Source: CAZKMM01 sp964553915
GTDB taxonomy: Bacteria; RBG-13-61-14; DRUE01
NCBI GenBank assembly: GCA_964553915.1
Contig: CAZKMM010000006.1
Coordinates: 1-39,700 of the forward strand
DNA length: 39,700 bases
Reading direction: 5' to 3'
Shown one piece after another: positions 7,913 through 16,041 of the stretch. Each line of letters starts with the position of its first letter. Positions within the stretch are counted from its first letter, which is position 1. The position numbers were made by a program, and so were the translations under genes. The notes under the pieces are model-generated. The model was given only the letters and a program-made list of their open reading frames with translations. It was not told the origin of the DNA and did no database searches.

Positions 7913-8926
7913 TTAATTTTTTTTCAGCCGATTTCCATATTGCTTTTGGTAATACTCCATATATTCTCCGGTTTTAACTCGCTTCCACCAGCTTTGATTC
8001 TCCTGATACCACTTGATGGTCCTTTTCAAGCCTTCCTCAAAATTTATTTTTGGCTCAAAGCCCAGCTCGGTTTTGATTTTCTCAGAGTTCAGTGCATATC
8101 TTCGGTCGTGCCCGGGGCGGTCTTTAACAAACTGAATTAAACTTTTGGGCTTGCCCAGGGTTTTTAAAATCAATTCTGTGACTTCCAGATTGGTTTTCAG
8201 CTCGCCCCCGCCCACATTATAAACTTCTCCAATCTTTCCTTCTTCCAGAATCAAAAGCAGAGCCTGGCAGGCATCTTCCACATAAAGCCAGTCCCGAACA
8301 TAAAGCCCATCACCATAAACCGGCAGGAGCTGATTTTCCAGAGCATTGCTAATAAAAAGAGGAATGAGCTTCTCAGGAAATTGATAAGGACCATAATTGT
8401 TGCTTAAGCGGGCAATAATCACCGGCACCTGATAGGTGCGATGATATGCCAGACAGAGAAGGTCTGCCCCGGCTTTACTAGCAGAATAAGGCGAGCTGGG
8501 ATTTAAGGGATAGGTTTCATCAGCAAAGCCTTCCATAATTGCTCCATAAACTTCATCGGTGCTGATTTGAAGAAAAACTTTTAGCGGGTGCTGGCGAGCG
8601 GATTCTAAAAGCACCGCGGTGCCAAAGAAATTGGTCTGAAGAAAGTTTTGAGGCTCTAAAATGCTCCGGTCCACATGACTTTCCGCGGCAAAATTTACCA
8701 CTGCTTCCACGCCCGAGCTAAGGATTTCTTCCACCAGCTCGGAATCACAAATATCTCCTTTAATAAACTGATAGTGGGGATGATTTTCTATCTTTTTCAG
8801 GTTTTCCAGATTGCCCGCATAGGTAAGGGCATCAAGGTTAATCAGTTCGTGGCTGGTTTCTTCAAGCAGGAAGTGGATAAAATTAGAGCCAATAAACCCT
8901 GCTCCGCCAGTAATCAGGATTTTCAT
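7913..8926 (-). CDS. rfbB: dTDP-glucose 4,6-dehydratase RmlB
   Basis: RmlB converts dTDP-glucose to dTDP-4-keto-6-deoxyglucose with a tightly bound NAD+. Visible landmarks are GGAGFIGSNF (7-16), the catalytic T123/D124/E125 in STDEVYG, and Y147/K151 in SPYSASKAG, followed by RLSNNYGPYQFPEKLIPLF and the C-terminal RDWLYVEDACQALLL. The ATG at 8926 begins the protein at MKILITGGAG and is 1 nt after the rfbC-like stop; a longer in-frame extension to 9004 would run into that gene and has no homologous content. Length 337 aa is typical. Confidence 0.95.
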   Translation of the reverse strand: MKILITGGAGFIGSNFIHFLLEETSHELINLDALTYAGNLENLKKIENHPHYQFIKGDICDSELVEEILSSGVEAVVNFAAESHVDRSILEPQNFLQTNFFGTAVLLESARQHPLKVFLQISTDEVYGAIMEGFADETYPLNPSSPYSASKAGADLLCLAYHRTYQVPVIIARLSNNYGPYQFPEKLIPLFISNALENQLLPVYGDGLYVRDWLYVEDACQALLLILEEGKIGEVYNVGGGELKTNLEVTELILKTLGKPKSLIQFVKDRPGHDRRYALNSEKIKTELGFEPKINFEEGLKRTIKWYQENQSWWKRVKTGEYMEYYQKQYGNRLKKN

Positions 8927-8927
8927 C

Positions 8928-9383
8928 TCAGCGGTCTTTCCTACTCCAGTCATAAGGAATTTGATTTTGATGAGGAGGGATTCGCTCTTCATCCGGCTGG
9001 TCATAATTATAAAGCTCGGTGGGGAGGTTTAAGCAGATGCATTCGGTTTCGCTGATGCATTTAAATCCGTGCCAGACCCCGGCCGGGATGCGAATTAAAA
9101 GGGGATTATGTTCGCCAATGAAAAATTCATTTAATTCGCCTTTGGTGGGAGAATCTTCTCGCCCATCATATAAAACCAGCTTTGCCATTCCTTTCAGGCA
9201 GGTGAAATAGTCATTTTGCTTTTTATGTCGGTGCCAGGCTTTTACCACGCCTGGATAAGCAGTGGCGATATAAGCCTGACCAAATTTTTCAAAAAACGGG
9301 TCATCCGAGCGGAGAACCTCCATCAGCCTTCCTCTTTCATCCGGGATAACTCTAAGCCGTTTAATAGAAACTCCATCAATCAT
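8928..9383 (-). CDS. dTDP-4-dehydrorhamnose 3,5-epimerase-like cupin
   Basis: This is a single-domain cupin of the RmlC superfamily: VIPDERGRLMEVLRSDDPFF, KAWHRHKKQNDYFTCLKGMAKLVLYDGRED and IPAGVWHGFKC. Its position between rfbA-type, rfbB and rfbD genes says it supplies the 3,5-epimerase step. It is short (151 aa against about 180 for canonical RmlC), and the usual GVLRGLHYQ motif is replaced by VVKAWHRHKKQN, so it belongs to a divergent subfamily. The ATG at 9383 is chosen because GGAGG lies 5 nt upstream; another in-frame ATG at 9395 abuts the previous stop codon. Confidence 0.82.
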   Translation of the reverse strand: MIDGVSIKRLRVIPDERGRLMEVLRSDDPFFEKFGQAYIATAYPGVVKAWHRHKKQNDYFTCLKGMAKLVLYDGREDSPTKGELNEFFIGEHNPLLIRIPAGVWHGFKCISETECICLNLPTELYNYDQPDEERIPPHQNQIPYDWSRKDR

Positions 9384-9395
9384 TTCTACCTCCAT

Positions 9396-10202
9396 TTATT
9401 TTTTCTGGGCAATGAGAACCTTTTCTGCGAATGAGAAAGGAAATCCGAGCTGGTCCAAAACCCTCTCCAGAGTATAAAATCCTCCTCCAACAAGATTAGC
9501 CAGTAAATCATTTTGGGAAGCGCACCAACAAATTTTATTCCAAATGAATACCGCCCACTTTGGGGCAAGATGATATTGATTTCCAATCTGTTCACTCATT
9601 AAATATATCAAAGGTTTGATTTCTATTTTATTGAATTCTTTTTCAGTTAATACTTTTTTATAAGTTTTAAAGGAACGAAGCCTGACATGTTTTGCCCAGT
9701 TCAAATCTTCGGGAGGAAAACGGTCCGTAATAACTAAAAGACCATTTGGAGCCAGAGCATTTTTTAGATTTTCCAGGGTCTGGTAAAAAAGCTGGTCAGA
9801 AGTGATGTGGAAAACTACATCAATCATCGTAATAAGATGATAAAGATTATTTTCTAGTGAGGTTTCCCCAATATCTCCCTGGATAAAATTATACTCTGGA
9901 TATTTTTGCTGGAGTTTTTTTACCGATACTTCTGCAATGTCTATCCCGGTTAAATTTTTCACTCCCAGCCGTTTAAATATTTCCGTGTAATAACCAACTC
10001 CGGGAGCTACTTCCAAAAGATTTATCTGCTCCCAATTTAGTTTATATCTTTCTAGTTCTTTAAAAAGCCGACTGCTTCGTTTTTTATAGAGCCAGTAATT
10101 AAATGGCTCTCTTAAATTAACCAGTCCCACTCCCTTTAAATTAAAATTACCACTTAATCTCTCTTGCCAATAAGATTCAGGTTTATAATTTTCTGAACTC
10201 AT
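9396..10202 (-). CDS. Class I SAM-dependent methyltransferase
   Basis: The protein has a Rossmann-type SAM fold of the Methyltransf_11/25 type: motif I LLEVAPGVGYY (62-72), the acidic GIDIAEVSV after beta2, QGDIGETS near the adenine loop, and LITMIDVVFHIT as motif post-II. The C-terminal third carries conserved-looking aromatic and hydrophobic patches but no transmembrane helix I would trust. It lies between rmlA and the rmlC-like gene in the sugar operon, so a methylated deoxysugar or glycan is the likeliest substrate. It is more AT-rich than its flanking genes, which suggests later insertion into the cluster. Substrate is unknown. Confidence 0.8.
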   Translation of the reverse strand: MSSENYKPESYWQERLSGNFNLKGVGLVNLREPFNYWLYKKRSSRLFKELERYKLNWEQINLLEVAPGVGYYTEIFKRLGVKNLTGIDIAEVSVKKLQQKYPEYNFIQGDIGETSLENNLYHLITMIDVVFHITSDQLFYQTLENLKNALAPNGLLVITDRFPPEDLNWAKHVRLRSFKTYKKVLTEKEFNKIEIKPLIYLMSEQIGNQYHLAPKWAVFIWNKICWCASQNDLLANLVGGGFYTLERVLDQLGFPFSFAEKVLIAQKK

Positions 10203-10203
10203 T

Positions 10204-11268
10204 TTAAACTAAATCCACCTCCGAGCTGTCTCCAATAATTAACCGAAGTGCTTCTGGTTTTTTCTGAGAGCATTTAATCACCGCATTCCTCCCAATCAGA
10301 CAATCAGAAAGCCTTTTGGGAGGATTTTCTATCCTGCTCTCTGCCATTATGATGCTATGCTCTATTTCTGCTCCCTGAATCAGGCAGTTCTCCGCAATGG
10401 AGGTAAAGGGTCCGATATAGGAATTTTCTATCACGGTGCCCGAGCCGATGATTGCCGGTCCCCGAATAATGCTTGATTTGACCTGTGCTCCTTTTTCAAT
10501 AATTACCCGGAATTCAATTCTGCTCTTTTTGTCAACTTCTCCTTCTATCTGCTCCTCAATATCATCCAAAAGCATCCGGTTTGCTTCTAAAAGGTCTTCT
10601 ACCTTGCCGGTATCTTTCCACCAGCCATCAATTACCTGATAGTTCACTTCCAGTCCCCGGTCAATCAGCCACTGAATAGCATCAGTGATTTCCAGCTCTC
10701 CCCGAAAGCTGGGCTTAATCTCCCGAACCGCCTGATGAATGTGAGAATCAAAGATATAAACTCCTACCAGTGCCAGATTAGTTTTCGGCTTTTTAGGTTT
10801 TTCCAGCAATCTGACCACCCGGTTTCCTTTCAGCTCTGCCACTCCGAACTGCTGAGGATTCTTTACCCGGGCAAGAAGAATCTGGCTGTTGGGTTTTTCC
10901 TTTTTGAACTGGTCAACAAATTTTTTAATCCCGCTTTTTACCAGATTGTCTCCCAGATACATTACAAAGGGCTCATCTTTTAGAAAATCCCGGCTGATTA
11001 AAACCGCATGAGCCAAGCCCAGAGGCTCGGGCTGATGGATATATTCCACTTTTAAACCGAATTTACCTCCATTTCCTACCGCATTCATTACTTCTTCTCT
11101 GGTGTCTCCCACGACAATTCCCACTTTTTTTATCCCTGCCCGAGCCAGAGCCTCCAGCCCATAAAATAAAACCGGCTTGTTTGCTACCGGGATTAATTGC
11201 TTGGCACGGGTATGAGTAATCGGGCGGAGACGGGTGCCCCTGCCTCCGCTTAAAACCAGCCCCTTCAT
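10204..11268 (-). CDS. Glucose-1-phosphate thymidylyltransferase, long form
   Basis: The N-terminal nucleotidyltransferase domain begins with the signature LSGGRGTRLRPITHTRAKQL and continues with YLGDNLV and ELEITDAIQWLID. Residues from about 250 to the end form hexapeptide repeats (left-handed beta-helix: GPAIIGSGTVIENSYIGPFTSI and similar). At 354 residues it is the 'RmlA long'/StrD type found in antibiotic-sugar and archaeal pathways, not the 290-residue RfbA usually found with rfbBCD. It makes dTDP-glucose from dTTP and glucose-1-phosphate for the RmlB/C/D enzymes downstream. GAGG lies 7 nt before the ATG and the gap to the SPOR gene is 3 nt. Confidence 0.92.
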   Translation of the reverse strand: MKGLVLSGGRGTRLRPITHTRAKQLIPVANKPVLFYGLEALARAGIKKVGIVVGDTREEVMNAVGNGGKFGLKVEYIHQPEPLGLAHAVLISRDFLKDEPFVMYLGDNLVKSGIKKFVDQFKKEKPNSQILLARVKNPQQFGVAELKGNRVVRLLEKPKKPKTNLALVGVYIFDSHIHQAVREIKPSFRGELEITDAIQWLIDRGLEVNYQVIDGWWKDTGKVEDLLEANRMLLDDIEEQIEGEVDKKSRIEFRVIIEKGAQVKSSIIRGPAIIGSGTVIENSYIGPFTSIAENCLIQGAEIEHSIIMAESRIENPPKRLSDCLIGRNAVIKCSQKKPEALRLIIGDSSEVDLV

Positions 11269-11271
11269 TTC

Positions 11272-11964
11272 TTAACCTCGTTTTTTGACAAAAGCATCCT
11301 TAAAATCTGGCTCCCGGGATTTGAAAATAACCAGAGCTTTATCTGCCTGCTCTTTATTTGAATACTTGCCCACATATACTCGCCAGTAAATTCCTTTGCC
11401 GGGAATCTCTGCTGATTCCATATATGCCTGCCATTTTTTTCCCTTTAATTTTTTTACCAGCTCCTCTGCACTGGCTTTTTCTGGAAAACTAGCCACCTGA
11501 ATGGTATAAATTGCCTCTGGTTTCTCTGCTGGCTTTTCTTGCGGTTTTTTCTCTGCTGAGCTCTCCTTTTTTTCTTCTGAAGTTTGCTCTGCTTTTTCTA
11601 TTATTTCTTCTATTTGTTTAGATTCTTCGGTTTTAGCTTTTTGTTCCCCGCTCTCAGATGGTTTGGCGAGCAGTTCTGAAGGAGGCTTTTGCTCCTCTAT
11701 CTTTTTCAGCACTTCTTCTTTTTCTTTTTCTGATTTTTTCTCAGCCGGGGCTGGTTTAGCAGGAGGAGATTTTTTGGGGAAATAGGCTTCTTTTGCCACT
11801 TTTGCCTGCTCCCCAGCATATTTTCTGCTTGCCAGATTCCTTCCAAAAAGCATTCCTAAAATAAAGATTAAAATCAGGGCAATAATTCCTCCAGTGAAAA
11901 GAATAATCGCCTGTTTTCTCTCCAGAATTATCTCTCTTTTTCCGCCTTTAGGATATGGGCTCAT
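11272..11964 (-). CDS. SPOR-domain inner-membrane protein
   Basis: The order is a short cytoplasmic segment, one transmembrane helix (about residues 19-43, AIILFTGGIIALILIFILG), a long Lys/Glu/Pro/Ala-rich periplasmic linker (50-147), and a C-terminal SPOR domain (about 150-230, starting YTIQVASFPEKASAEELVKKL). SPOR domains bind denuded glycan strands at the septum, so it is probably a divisome-associated protein. It opens the leftward envelope-sugar operon, with a very strong AAAGGAGG Shine-Dalgarno and a good promoter upstream. It resembles FtsN or DedD in plan but cannot be assigned to either. Confidence 0.88.
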   Translation of the reverse strand: MSPYPKGGKREIILERKQAIILFTGGIIALILIFILGMLFGRNLASRKYAGEQAKVAKEAYFPKKSPPAKPAPAEKKSEKEKEEVLKKIEEQKPPSELLAKPSESGEQKAKTEESKQIEEIIEKAEQTSEEKKESSAEKKPQEKPAEKPEAIYTIQVASFPEKASAEELVKKLKGKKWQAYMESAEIPGKGIYWRVYVGKYSNKEQADKALVIFKSREPDFKDAFVKKRG

Positions 11965-11994
11965 TTCTTCCTCCTTTAAATTTCCTGTTTTTAT

Positions 11995-12022
11995 ATTATC
12001 TTGGAGAAGATGGATAAGTCAA
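11995..12022 (-). promoter_or_regulatory. Promoter of the leftward envelope-sugar operon
   Basis: On the minus strand TTGACT (12017-12022) is followed after 16 bp by GATAAT (11995-12000), or after 18 bp by TAATAT (11993-11998). The leader then carries AAAGGAGG before the SPOR gene. No other promoter-sized gap exists until 5143, so eight genes probably depend on it. Confidence 0.6.
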
Positions 12023-12034
12023 AGGAAGAAAAAT

Positions 12035-12063
12035 TTGTTAACCCCTTTAAGCTATGCTAGGAT
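12035..12063 (+). promoter_or_regulatory. Promoter of the site-2 protease gene
   Basis: TTGTTA (12035-12040), 17 bp, TAGGAT (12058-12063). Only 10 nt separate the -10 box from the ATG at 12074, giving a predicted leader of about four nt without a Shine-Dalgarno. It is divergent from the envelope-sugar operon promoter, within 15 bp of it. Confidence 0.5.
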
Positions 12064-12073
12064 TTAACCGCTG

Positions 12074-13030
12074 ATGGGAGAAGAGAAGGATTTTAAAAGC
12101 GAGCTGGAGCGAATTTTATCCGAGTTGAGTGTGGCAGAAGAGCCGGAGCGGTTTCGGATACCCTGGCTGAATATTATTTTATTTCTTTTAACCCTTGCCT
12201 CTACAATGTTTTTTGGTTCCTATATGGTTCATTATGATGTGGATATACGCAGGTTCTGGGTATATCTGAAATATCATCCTCAATGGTGGCTGGATGGTCT
12301 TCCTTTTTCTGTGACCTTGATGGTGATTTTGCTTTCCCATGAGCTGGGGCATTTTCTATTTTCCCGCTATCATCGGGTTCCTGCTTCCCTTCCTTATTTT
12401 ATCCCGGCTCCTAATCTGGTCGGGACCTTTGGGGCGATTATTTTTATGAAGGGAAGGATTCGTGACCGAAGGGCTCTTTTGGATATTGGCTCTGCCGGAC
12501 CTCTGGCTGGTTTTCTGGTCAGTTTATTTGCAATGTATATTGGGGTGCAGACCGCTCAAGCAGTTCCCTTTGAAAAAAGCGAGGCTTTGTTTTTATTCCA
12601 GCCCAATCTTTTGATTTACTGGTCCTTTAAATTCTGGCTTCCCAGCCTGGACCCGAATATGGTAATTCAAAGTCCGATTCTGGATGCGGCCTGGGTGGGA
12701 TTTTTTGTGACTATGCTTAATCTCCTTCCCATCGGGCAACTGGATGGAGGGCATATTGCTTATGCCTGCTTTGGGGAGAGAACTCATTATCTTTCCTGGG
12801 CAATGGTGGTGATTTTATTTGTGATGGGATTTTTGTTCTGGATGGGCTGGCTCTTTTTCGCGGTTTTTGCTCTGCTTTTAATGGGACCGAGAGGAATAAA
12901 ACATCCTCCGCCAGTTTACCCTCAAATTCGTCTTGACCCACTCAGGAAATTTATTGCCTTTTTAGCTTTTCTGGTTTTTGCTTTATGTTTTATTCCTACT
13001 CCGTTTGTGGTGGTTTCTCAGCTTCCCTAG
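12074..13030 (+). CDS. Site-2 protease family membrane metalloprotease (M50)
   Basis: This intramembrane zinc protease has HELGH at 89-93 and the distal ligand motif LDGGH at 223-227 within MLNLLPIGQLDGGH. About seven hydrophobic segments are visible (34-50, 78-90, 139-160, 205-222, 240-270, 298-314). The intervening FIPAPNLVGTFGAIIFMKG and DIGSAGPLAGF text is typical of the EGY1/S2P-like subgroup that lacks a PDZ domain. Length of 318 aa fits. Substrates in this group are generally unknown; a role in regulated proteolysis of membrane factors is inferred. The stop codon shares the palindrome CTAG with the stop of the convergent TlpA-like gene. Confidence 0.9.
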   Translation: MGEEKDFKSELERILSELSVAEEPERFRIPWLNIILFLLTLASTMFFGSYMVHYDVDIRRFWVYLKYHPQWWLDGLPFSVTLMVILLSHELGHFLFSRYHRVPASLPYFIPAPNLVGTFGAIIFMKGRIRDRRALLDIGSAGPLAGFLVSLFAMYIGVQTAQAVPFEKSEALFLFQPNLLIYWSFKFWLPSLDPNMVIQSPILDAAWVGFFVTMLNLLPIGQLDGGHIAYACFGERTHYLSWAMVVILFVMGFLFWMGWLFFAVFALLLMGPRGIKHPPPVYPQIRLDPLRKFIAFLAFLVFALCFIPTPFVVVSQLP

Positions 13031-13608
13031 TGGGTTGATTCAAATAATTCCTGAAAGTAGTTGATTACTGAAGGAGCAGACCAGTCCGCGGCTCCCATTA
13101 TCTGGTCTATCAATCTTCCCTCTGGGTCAATCACAAAGCTGGCAGGAAGATAAGCCACTCCGTATCTCAAATGGGCTTCTCCGCTTGGGTCAAAATAAAC
13201 CGGGAGTTTTAATCCGGTGCGGTCAAGAAATTCCTGGATGGTCTGGCGGGAGTCATTGGTGATGCAGAGCAGGGCAAATGGCTTTCCAGAAAGCTGTTTT
13301 GCCAGGCTTTCCAGGCTTTTTAACTCAATCAGGCAGGCAGGACAGGTAATTGACCAGAAATTAATCAAAACCGCCTTTCCCCGAAAGTCACTCAGCCGGA
13401 CCTTTTTCCCGGAAAGGTTAATCAGCTCAATATCCGGCGCCAGTCCTGTGGTTGAGGGTTGAGAAGGAGTTTTAGGCAGTTCTTTTAAATAAGTTTTCTC
13501 AGCGTGAGAATAACTAAAAACCATTCCACCAATAAAAACAAGAAAGACCACTGCTAAAATAATCCATTTCAATTTACCGGAGCCTTTTGAAGTTGAATTC
13601 TGATTCAT
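13027..13608 (-). CDS. TlpA/ResA-like membrane-anchored thiol-disulfide oxidoreductase
   Basis: An N-terminal signal anchor (about 14-33) is followed by a thioredoxin-fold domain exported to the periplasm. The redox motif C89-P-A-C92 lies in INFWSITCPACLIE, and the cis-proline loop is LPASFVID. The prefix APDIELINLSGKKVRLSDFRGKAVLINFW is typical of AhpC/TSA-Redoxin type TlpA proteins. Likely roles are reduction of cytochrome c apoproteins or of other exported thiols. It is last in the surE operon, 15 nt after the LysM/M23 gene. Partner unknown. Confidence 0.88.
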   Translation of the reverse strand: MNQNSTSKGSGKLKWIILAVVFLVFIGGMVFSYSHAEKTYLKELPKTPSQPSTTGLAPDIELINLSGKKVRLSDFRGKAVLINFWSITCPACLIELKSLESLAKQLSGKPFALLCITNDSRQTIQEFLDRTGLKLPVYFDPSGEAHLRYGVAYLPASFVIDPEGRLIDQIMGAADWSAPSVINYFQELFESTH

Positions 13609-13623
13609 CGTTTACCCAGAGTT

Positions 13624-14412
13624 TTATTTAGGCTTTTTTAGATATTTTAAAGGATTAACCGCTTCTTTACCAACCCGAACCTCAAAATGCAGGTGGGGTC
13701 CGGTAGCATTTCCAGTTTTTCCTACCTCGGCAATTTTTTGACCCCGGCGAACAAAATCCCCTTCTTTAACCAGATTCACCCGATTATGAGCGTAAATTGT
13801 GCTTAATTTCCCGGAATGCTTGATGATAATCATATTGCCGTATCCCCGAATCCGGTCATCGCTGTAAACCACTCTTCCATCATCTGCTGCTAAAACCGGA
13901 GTTCCCACCGGGGCAGAAATATCTATTCCTTCATGAAATCTTCCATTTCTGGGACCGAACCCAGAATAAAGCACTCCTCCGGGAACCGGCCAGAGAAGCT
14001 TGCCTGAGGAGCCAGAGCTTGAATAACTTTTAGGTGGAGAAGAAGCTCTTGCTGATGGTCTCGTTTTTGGCGAAGGAGCAGAAGCCGGCGAAGAAGGAGT
14101 AAAAGATGCTGGCACCTTTTTAACCTGGCTTACTCCCGGGATAAAAATCTTTTGCCCTGCCTGAATCTGGGAGGGATTTTCAATATTGTTGAGCCGGATT
14201 ACTTCCTCCATATCCACTCCATAAGTTTTGCAGATTCTCCACAGAGTTTGCCCCGGCTCTACTGTGTGCCAGACCCCTTTTTTTCCTTTTACCTTTTGTT
14301 TTACCTGTTTGGGAGGAGACTGGATTTCTTTTCCGGTTTTTTTCTCCACACAGGCGAAGCTGGTCAATAAAAAGAGAAACAGCGGTAGAATTTTTAAGAT
14401 GCGTCTTTTCAT
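13624..14412 (-). CDS. LysM/M23 peptidase lipoprotein (NlpD/EnvC type)
   Basis: The signal peptide ends in a plausible lipobox (TSFAC21), so the protein is probably lipidated. A LysM domain (48-92, HTVEPGQTLWRICKTYGV) binds peptidoglycan, a Ser/Pro/Ala-rich linker runs from about 100 to 137, and the M23 domain follows. Unlike E. coli NlpD, the catalytic residues look intact: H160 and D164 (RFHEGID), H209 (YAH) and H240-x-H242 (GPHLHFEVR). It may therefore be a real glycyl-glycine-type endopeptidase. In many bacteria nlpD follows surE and pcm, which is also the broad order here, with two genes inserted. It overlaps the LOG-like gene by 4 bp (ATGA). Confidence 0.92.
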   Translation of the reverse strand: MKRRILKILPLFLFLLTSFACVEKKTGKEIQSPPKQVKQKVKGKKGVWHTVEPGQTLWRICKTYGVDMEEVIRLNNIENPSQIQAGQKIFIPGVSQVKKVPASFTPSSPASAPSPKTRPSARASSPPKSYSSSGSSGKLLWPVPGGVLYSGFGPRNGRFHEGIDISAPVGTPVLAADDGRVVYSDDRIRGYGNMIIIKHSGKLSTIYAHNRVNLVKEGDFVRRGQKIAEVGKTGNATGPHLHFEVRVGKEAVNPLKYLKKPK

Positions 14413-14879
14413 TTTTTCCCTGCCAGCTCCAGTGCCTTTTTTACTGCCTGAGCCGGATTCTCCGCGGGAATAATCCCGGAAACCTGAAAGGTATTCAAGC
14501 CTACCACTGGCTTTCCAATTTTCAGGGCAAAGGCAATTTCACTCAAAGTGCCGGCTCCTCCTGCCAGAGCAATCAGCACATCTGCACATCGGACCAGAAT
14601 TAAATTTCGTGCTTCACCAAAGCCAGTAGGAATTGGCACCTGAATATAAGGATTAGCCTGAGCTTTTTCATATCCAGGGAGACTTCCAATGGTAATGCCT
14701 CCCTGCTCACTGGCACCCTTTGCCACTGCCTCCATTACCCCGCCCAGCCCTCCGCAAACCAGCACCGCCTGATTTTTAGCAATTTCTCTGCCCAGCTCCT
14801 CCGCGGTTTGGTAAAGAGACCCATCACATTTCCCGGCTCCACTTACCCCGACCCAGATGCGTTTTTTTAAATCTTCCAT
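14409..14879 (-). CDS. LOG-family-like (TIGR00725) nucleotide-binding protein
   Basis: This 156-residue Rossmann-like protein matches the short SLOG/TIGR00725 type of 'lysine decarboxylase-like' proteins. Visible elements are WVGVSGAGKCDG at the N-terminus, VLVCGGLGGVMEAVAKGA (the PGGxGT-like phosphate-binding loop region) and ALAGGAGTLSEIAFALKIGKPVVGL. True LOG proteins release cytokinin-type bases from nucleotide monophosphates and carry PGGxGTxxE; here GGAGTLSE is the matching loop. Function in bacteria is usually unknown. It lies next to SurE, a nucleotidase, which may hint at a nucleotide substrate. Confidence 0.75.
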   Translation of the reverse strand: MEDLKKRIWVGVSGAGKCDGSLYQTAEELGREIAKNQAVLVCGGLGGVMEAVAKGASEQGGITIGSLPGYEKAQANPYIQVPIPTGFGEARNLILVRCADVLIALAGGAGTLSEIAFALKIGKPVVGLNTFQVSGIIPAENPAQAVKKALELAGKK

Positions 14880-14880
14880 T

Positions 14881-16041
14881 CTAACCCAGAGGAATTCTTA
14901 CCTCTCCCCGAGAAATTTCTCTGCCCTCCTGTTGCTTTTGAGAGAATTCCTTTATCCTTTCTTCTATCACCAGAAATTCTTTTCCATCTTTTTTTATCAA
15001 GCCTTTTGCTTCCACCTCCCGAATCTGATATTTGCCTTTTCCCAGCTCCTGATAATAATCATACCGATAAACCGCCCGATTAAGCAATTTCCCCAACTGA
15101 TATTGATATACCACCAGAAAACCACGAGCCCGTGAGCCAGAATCAGAAAAAATCCGAGCCAGGATAAACTTCTTCTCACCCTCTGTCAGCAAAATCAAAT
15201 CTGGCTGATTATGATGGGAAGGGACAAAATTTTCTCCGGGAACCGTCACCGGCTGGTGAAAAAGAATTTTTCCAGAAGAATCTATTGCTTCCAGATAATA
15301 AACCAGCTGGTCTTTTTCTCTTTTGCTCCAGAAATGAATCCGCTCCGGAGTGGAATCCTGGTCTAGAGACCAGAGGTAATTCTGGTCAATGGTGGAAGAG
15401 GGAAGGAGGAATTTAATGGCAAAAAAACCCCCAAGCAAAAGCACAGTAAATAAAACCACTAATTTGTCAAAATATTTTTCAATAAAAACCTTGATCGGCT
15501 CACCGAATTTCCAGATTAATCCACTGACCAGGAAAAACCTCGCTCCCCGACTGACCAGAGAAGCAATAAAGAAAATAAGAAAATTAACCTTTGCCACTCC
15601 CGCAGAAATGGTGAAAACTTTGTAAGGCAGAGGAGTGAACCCGGCAGTGAAGATAATCCAGAAATTGTATTTCTCATACCACAGCTGGAATTTATAATAC
15701 TGCTCCAGGAGACCGTAGAATTCAATAATCCGGATTCCCACGGTATCAAAAAGAAACAGCCCGATTAAATACCCCAAAGCTCCTCCCAGCAGGGAGCCAG
15801 CCAGGCATTCTCCCGCATACCGGAAAGACCTTTTTGGAATACTCAAAGCCAGAACAATTAAAAGCACATCCGGAGGAATGGGAAAAAAACTCGCTTCTGC
15901 CAGGGCAATTAAAAATAAAGCTGGCTCGCCATAAGGAGTTTCTGCCCAGTGAAGCACCCAGTCATAAAGGCTCCGAAGCCAGCGCATAAAAAAGAGCCGG
16001 GCAAAAAATCCCTTGGCTTCAGTTCTTGTGTCCATATTCAC
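14881..16041 (-). CDS. YqaA/DedA-type (VTT) membrane protein with extra C-terminal domain
   Basis: Residues 1-215 match YqaA-type SNARE-associated/VTT proteins: FLIALAEASFFPIPPDVLLIVLAL, GSLLGGALGYLIGLF, FTAGFTPLPYKVFTISAGV and a final helix at about 193-211. Normal YqaA proteins end there at about 200 aa. This one continues for some 170 residues of charged, beta-strand-rich sequence (residues 217-386) that I do not recognise. DedA/VTT proteins are linked to lipid scrambling and transport of lipid carriers. GTG at 16041 (GGAG 7 nt upstream) and ATG at 16035 are both plausible starts; both overlap the end of pcm. Confidence 0.8.
   Translation of the reverse strand: MNMDTRTEAKGFFARLFFMRWLRSLYDWVLHWAETPYGEPALFLIALAEASFFPIPPDVLLIVLALSIPKRSFRYAGECLAGSLLGGALGYLIGLFLFDTVGIRIIEFYGLLEQYYKFQLWYEKYNFWIIFTAGFTPLPYKVFTISAGVAKVNFLIFFIASLVSRGARFFLVSGLIWKFGEPIKVFIEKYFDKLVVLFTVLLLGGFFAIKFLLPSSTIDQNYLWSLDQDSTPERIHFWSKREKDQLVYYLEAIDSSGKILFHQPVTVPGENFVPSHHNQPDLILLTEGEKKFILARIFSDSGSRARGFLVVYQYQLGKLLNRAVYRYDYYQELGKGKYQIREVEAKGLIKKDGKEFLVIEERIKEFSQKQQEGREISRGEVRIPLG

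Noticed and set aside
8927..9004. 26-residue N-terminal extension of RmlB
   Set aside because: It overlaps the rfbC-like gene and the Rossmann fold begins exactly at ATG 8926.
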